Below, piece by piece: positions 13,344 to 16,365 of a DNA stretch of 16,365 bases. Both the position numbers and the translations under genes were made by a program. The first letter of the stretch is position 1; every line of letters starts with the position of its first letter. Below the pieces are notes generated by a model, which saw only the letters and a program-made list of their open reading frames with translations, was not told the origin of the DNA and searched no databases. The DNA lies in assembly GCA_030667885.1 (NCBI GenBank), contig DAOUVA010000024.1:1-16365 (forward strand). The letters are read 5' to 3'. The DNA is from Phycisphaerae bacterium. GTDB taxonomy: Bacteria; Planctomycetota; Phycisphaerae; Sedimentisphaerales; Anaerobacaceae.

Positions 13344-15668
13344 TCAGATCCAGCGTTTGATCCACGAGCGTACGCCGACATCGCTTTTGACCATGACAAG
13401 TGGTTTTCCGCACCGGCATGCGATTTTCTCCGGCAGTGACTGTCTCGCGATCTGATACAGAAGCGGCCTGTACGTTACGCCAAGGACGACTAGGTCATAG
13501 TGTCTGGATTCTCTCAGTATGGCGACAACCGGGCTCTTGGCTTCAACCGTCTTGGTCGTAAATCGCTTCCTGTCGATACTCAGTCGTTCTGCCTGAACAT
13601 CAAGAAACTTCTCCATGTTAAATTTCTTTTTGCTTCTGCCCGTATCCACCTTAAATGCCGTGATCCTTCCTTGTTCCTCGCTGTCCGCCATAATAGACGC
13701 AATCTCCAGCGCCAGGGCTCCGTTGGGACCGCCGGCCAGCGGAACAAGGATGTTCTTGAATGTCCGATTGCCCCCGCAGTCCTTCAGCACTACCACATTG
13801 CAAGGTGCCTGCTCGATGATCGGATCCACCGTCGAGCCGATATTGAACTTCTTGGTCGAACGTTGTCCGTGCCATCCCAATACGAGCATCTTTGTTTTCT
13901 TCGCTCGAATTGCCGATACAATCCCGCGGGCGATATTGCGACAGTAGCGAATAGTCGTGCTGACTGGGAAGTGCATCGAGAAATACAGCATCGCTTCCTG
14001 AATAGCCTCTTTTCCGGACTGAGTATATTTTTCGGCGTCGGTCAAAGAGATCTGATTGGGCACGGCGACCATGTGTATTAGTTCCACTTGGGCGTCTTTT
14101 GCGCCGCACAGCCGATAAGTTGCCTGGACAAGCTCCGTGACATTGTCGGGGTTGGCGACTGCGACCATGATTGGGTAATGGCTGGTGATATCCGCATCGT
14201 GGTGACTCTGTTCTTCGAGTACGAGTATCTCGTGCTCTGCGGTCTCGGTATGCGTCCTTCCATAGAGAAGATAGATTATCAATCCGCTAATGATCCAGCA
14301 GGGGGCGATGATCCAAGCAATGACGCTCATATGAATGAGCCAGACTGCTAATACGATCTGGCAGATTATGGCGAGAATTGGGAACAATGGAAACAGGGGC
14401 ATCATATAGCCGTATTGGAGTTCGTCAGCCATGCTGCGTCGGATTTTAATGACGCAGAGGTTGACCATGAAGAACAGGAACAGAAACATGATCGAGGAAC
14501 TCGAAACCACATCCTCCGTGGGAAGCACCGTCGCAACGATTATCACAATTACAGCCGTGCAGCACAATGCGCCCCACGGTGTCTTGCGAACCTTGTGAAT
14601 CGCCGCAAAAACACCCGGCAGCATCTTGTCCCGACCTAATGCGTAAGAGGCGCGAGTTGCAGAATAGATCGTTGCGTTGAGCGCCGAAGTCGAGGAGAAA
14701 ATGACCGCTAACGTCAGCACAAAATTACCGTAGGGCATCAGTTTGGATATCGCTGCACCGAAACCCTGTGCCTTGTACTGGCCAATCCACAACCAGGGCG
14801 CCTTGTCGACTCCATCGGTGCCCATCTTGACCGATACCACCGTCGCAAAGGCAACAAGAACATAGATAAAGGTTACAATCATCACCGAATATATCATCGC
14901 CTTGGGAAGGTTTCTTTGCGGATCGATCGCTTCGTCGCCGGCTTGGGCAATCACCTCGAATCCCTCGAACGCGACGTAAGTGAAACCCATAGTAACAAGC
15001 AGGCTTGTCCATCCTTCGGGCATAAACGGTGTGAAGTTGGCGAGCCGTGAAGGGTCTTTGACGGCGGTGATTACACCAAAGATGCCGATTGTCACAACAA
15101 ATATGGCCTGGCCCATGGTTATGATGGCGCCGATCTTGCCCGTTTCGCGCGAACCCCGGAAATTGATATAAATAAAGAGGCCTGCGGTGACAACGGCGAG
15201 GCATTTGACAATCATCATCTCAGGGCCCGACACTTCCGTACCGGGGAGCATATCAAAGGTAGTCAACCAGCCCAGGTTTTTTATGAATCGAACCGAGTAG
15301 AGGGAAAACGTGATTGCGTACATGCTGCCTGCGACGCTCGATGCGAACCATTCCATCCAACCGGCAAGAAAACTCGCCGGCCTGCCGAAACCGATCCGTG
15401 CAAAGTTGTATGCACCGCCCGCTCTTGGGATTGCCGAACTGAGTTCGGCGAAAGACATTGCCGTAAACATGGCCAGCAGGCCATTAAGGGCAAAAGTAAG
15501 CACCACGCCGCCGGGCCCGGCTTTGCTTATGGAGATGCCCATCCCGAGGAAGACGCCTGCTCCGATCATCATTCCCATGCCCATCATCGTAATGTGGAAT
15601 AACGATAACTCGCGAGAAAACTCGCCCGCAGGAGATTCCGACGGGGGGGATTGTTCGTCATTTGGCAC
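13344..15668 (-). CDS. APC-superfamily amino acid permease fused to two UspA domains
   Basis: 774 residues. The start is GTG at 15668, with AAAGGA 8 nt upstream; the ATG at 15661 is out of frame. Residues 20-465 are an APC transporter of about 12 membrane spans: MMIGAGVFLGMGISISKAGP in span 1, AELSSAIPRAGGAYNFAR, FEVIAQAGDEAIDPQRNLPKA and SATRASYALGRD are typical. Two universal stress protein domains follow in the cytoplasm. The first (about 490-625) keeps the ATP-binding pattern G-x2-G-x9-G-S (Gly598, Gly601, Gly611-Ser612). The second (about 635-765, from FKNILVPLAGG to GKPLVMVKSD) lacks it. Substrate is probably an amino acid or polyamine by family. Fusion suggests that nucleotide or stress state controls transport. 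It shares 11 nt with the small membrane protein gene upstream. C-terminal UspA fusions of this sort are known in bacteria. Confidence 0.92.
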   Translation of the reverse strand: MPNDEQSPPSESPAGEFSRELSLFHITMMGMGMMIGAGVFLGMGISISKAGPGGVVLTFALNGLLAMFTAMSFAELSSAIPRAGGAYNFARIGFGRPASFLAGWMEWFASSVAGSMYAITFSLYSVRFIKNLGWLTTFDMLPGTEVSGPEMMIVKCLAVVTAGLFIYINFRGSRETGKIGAIITMGQAIFVVTIGIFGVITAVKDPSRLANFTPFMPEGWTSLLVTMGFTYVAFEGFEVIAQAGDEAIDPQRNLPKAMIYSVMIVTFIYVLVAFATVVSVKMGTDGVDKAPWLWIGQYKAQGFGAAISKLMPYGNFVLTLAVIFSSTSALNATIYSATRASYALGRDKMLPGVFAAIHKVRKTPWGALCCTAVIVIIVATVLPTEDVVSSSSIMFLFLFFMVNLCVIKIRRSMADELQYGYMMPLFPLFPILAIICQIVLAVWLIHMSVIAWIIAPCWIISGLIIYLLYGRTHTETAEHEILVLEEQSHHDADITSHYPIMVAVANPDNVTELVQATYRLCGAKDAQVELIHMVAVPNQISLTDAEKYTQSGKEAIQEAMLYFSMHFPVSTTIRYCRNIARGIVSAIRAKKTKMLVLGWHGQRSTKKFNIGSTVDPIIEQAPCNVVVLKDCGGNRTFKNILVPLAGGPNGALALEIASIMADSEEQGRITAFKVDTGRSKKKFNMEKFLDVQAERLSIDRKRFTTKTVEAKSPVVAILRESRHYDLVVLGVTYRPLLYQIARQSLPEKIACRCGKPLVMVKSDVGVRSWIKRWI

Positions 15669-15816
15669 CGTTGCGATCCTTTAGTGTCTGTCGAGCCGTA
15701 CGATATCCGGTGCGAGCGATGCGGTCGATAGTGCCGCGCGACCAGATGGTCAAAGCGGCAACCGAAATCAGCGCTACAACAGTAACGACACAACCAATGA
15801 TGATATCTGTATTCAT
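15658..15816 (-). CDS. Small single-span membrane protein coupled to the APC-UspA gene
   Basis: 52 residues starting MNTDIIIGCVVTVVALISVA. One hydrophobic span covers about residues 4-24, followed by a basic tail (WSRGTIDRIARTGYRTARQ) that should face the cytoplasm. The stop TGA (15658-15660) lies 8 nt inside the transporter gene, giving an 11-nt overlap and suggesting translational coupling. A longer form from ATG 15858 is possible, but that ATG falls in the predicted -10 box, so 15816 is preferred. The Shine-Dalgarno is poor. I do not recognise a family; a small accessory subunit of the transporter is the simplest guess. Confidence 0.6.
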   Translation of the reverse strand: MNTDIIIGCVVTVVALISVAALTIWSRGTIDRIARTGYRTARQTLKDRNGAK

Positions 15817-15855
15817 AACCAGCAAGTATATGCCATATTTCAGCGACAAATGCAA

Positions 15856-15883
15856 CATATATCACAACAGGTTGCCAGTCCAA
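15856..15883 (-). promoter_or_regulatory. Predicted promoter of the small-protein/APC operon
   Basis: On the minus strand TTGGAC (15883-15878), a 16-nt spacer and TATATG (15861-15856) predict a start near 15849, about 33 nt before the ATG at 15816. Called by eye. Confidence 0.4.
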
Positions 15884-15903
15884 ATCGGTGTACCGCAAAC
15901 AAA

Positions 15904-16098
15904 TACCTGAACACTTCGACCACATCCGGCCCTGAAATCGGCCTCTTTGTACGGAATTCGGGCACCCCGCCCAGCCGTTACCTCACCGATGGCGGCCGGC
16001 GATTGCAAAAAATCTCTGTCACCCACTATCGCGGGGGATACCCTCCGGGCTTCATGCTCCTCGGATTTGAGCTTAGTAACATTAAGATTGATTTTTAA
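15904..16098 (+). pseudogene. Orphan C-terminal coding fragment
   Basis: The plus-strand frame ending at TAA 16098 reads like real protein: TSGPEIGLFVRNSGTPPSRY, LTDGGRRLQKISVTHYRGG and YPPGFMLLGFELSNIKIDF, with G or C in most third positions from about 15904 on. The only in-frame ATG (15850) has no ribosome site and overlaps the predicted promoter of the opposite-strand operon. Upstream of 15904 the codon pattern fades. This suggests the 3' end of a gene whose front was lost, though a short hypothetical gene cannot be excluded. I do not recognise the family. Confidence 0.35.
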
Positions 16099-16104
16099 GA
16101 CAGT

Positions 16105-16183
16105 CGCTGAGCTTGTCGAATGGGAAGGGCTAAATTCTTTCCTTCACCCTGAGCGGAGACGAAGGGTGAGCGCAGTCGAAGGG
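16105..16183. repeat. Dispersed CTGAGC...TCGAA-type palindromic repeats
   Basis: A diverged copy, GCTGAGCTTGTCGAATGGG (16106-16124), is followed by CACCCT-GAGCGGAGACGA-AGGGTG (16145-16168) and a second half unit, GAGCGCAGTCGAAGGG (16168-16183). CACCCT and AGGGTG can form a stem. This motif class is common in environmental bacterial genomes as a short mobile palindromic repeat. It follows the orphan fragment's stop codon. Confidence 0.65.
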
Positions 16184-16252
16184 AAATTACATGTGTACCC
16201 GTGTAAAAAGACAAGCTCCCCCAATCTATCATCTACATTCTCTAAGCCCCTT

Positions 16253-16344
16253 CTTCACCCTGAGCGGAGACGAAGGGTGAGCGGAGACGAAGGGTGAGTG
16301 GTGACGAAGGGTGAGCGGAGACGAAGGGTGAGCGGTGACGACGG
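16253..16344. repeat. 17-bp tandem repeat array
   Basis: After TTCACCCT, the unit GAGCGGAGACGAAGGGT is repeated head to tail at 16262, 16279, 16296 (variant GAGTGGTGACGAAGGGT) and 16313. A partial fifth unit at 16330 decays into GACGACGG. The left CACCCT pairs with the GGGTG at each unit junction, so alternative hairpins are possible. It appears to be an expansion of the palindromic repeat at 16145-16183. Confidence 0.85.
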
Positions 16345-16365
16345 ACTTAATTCTCTTAACTCTCC

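Noticed and set aside
16262..16344. CRISPR array
   Set aside because: The units are contiguous 17-bp tandem repeats with no unique spacers, and no cas genes are present.

Overview
The window looks like chromosomal DNA of a polysaccharide-degrading bacterium, most likely a planctomycete of the Phycisphaerae/Sedimentisphaerales type. The hints are: nearly every gene product carries an export signal; a LamG protein has modules ending in the Y-Y-W-R-(I/V)-D-E motif; a giant PQQ-type propeller protein ends in a chitobiase-like domain; genes are mostly single units on both strands with long AT-rich spacers; and the right edge carries CCCTGAGCGGAGACGAAGGG-type palindromic repeats. The lineage is an inference from gene style; there is no rRNA or other marker here.

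Layout. Bases 1-2170 (minus strand): a GH28 pectinase-like enzyme followed, 43 or 73 nt downstream depending on the start used, by a Tat-exported lactonase-family propeller cut by the window edge; probably one operon. Bases 2744-5704: a plus-strand parallel beta-helix protein resembling GH110 alpha-1,3-galactosidases, convergent with a minus-strand GH27 alpha-galactosidase. Bases 5705-6487 are a leader-rich spacer with a 35-codon ORF and possible gene debris. Bases 6488-8644 (plus): a secreted LamG protein with three repeated modules and a C-terminal beta-sandwich, ended by a good terminator. Bases 9035-12577 (minus): a 1180-residue secreted protein with a SAM-methyltransferase-like domain between two PQQ-type propeller regions. 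Bases 13344-15816 (minus): a small membrane protein overlapping an APC transporter fused to two UspA domains. The right edge holds an orphan coding fragment and a 17-bp tandem repeat array.

How it fits together. The four carbohydrate genes read as a locus for galactose- and galacturonate-containing polymers: GH28 cleaves the uronate backbone, the GH110-like and GH27 enzymes remove alpha-galactose, the LamG protein may bind the polymer and the lactonase may open oxidised sugar lactones. Similar GTAAA-CGTT sites lie at three promoters and at one 3' end, suggesting shared LacI-type control.

The least expected structures are non-coding. An intergenic repeat of about 150 bp is present three times (2511-2664, 8772-8950, 12760-12912). 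The third copy is broken by what looks like the 5' part of a group II intron starting GTGTG at 12913. Its predicted EBS1 loop (13134-13139) can pair with the six bases just upstream of the insertion point.
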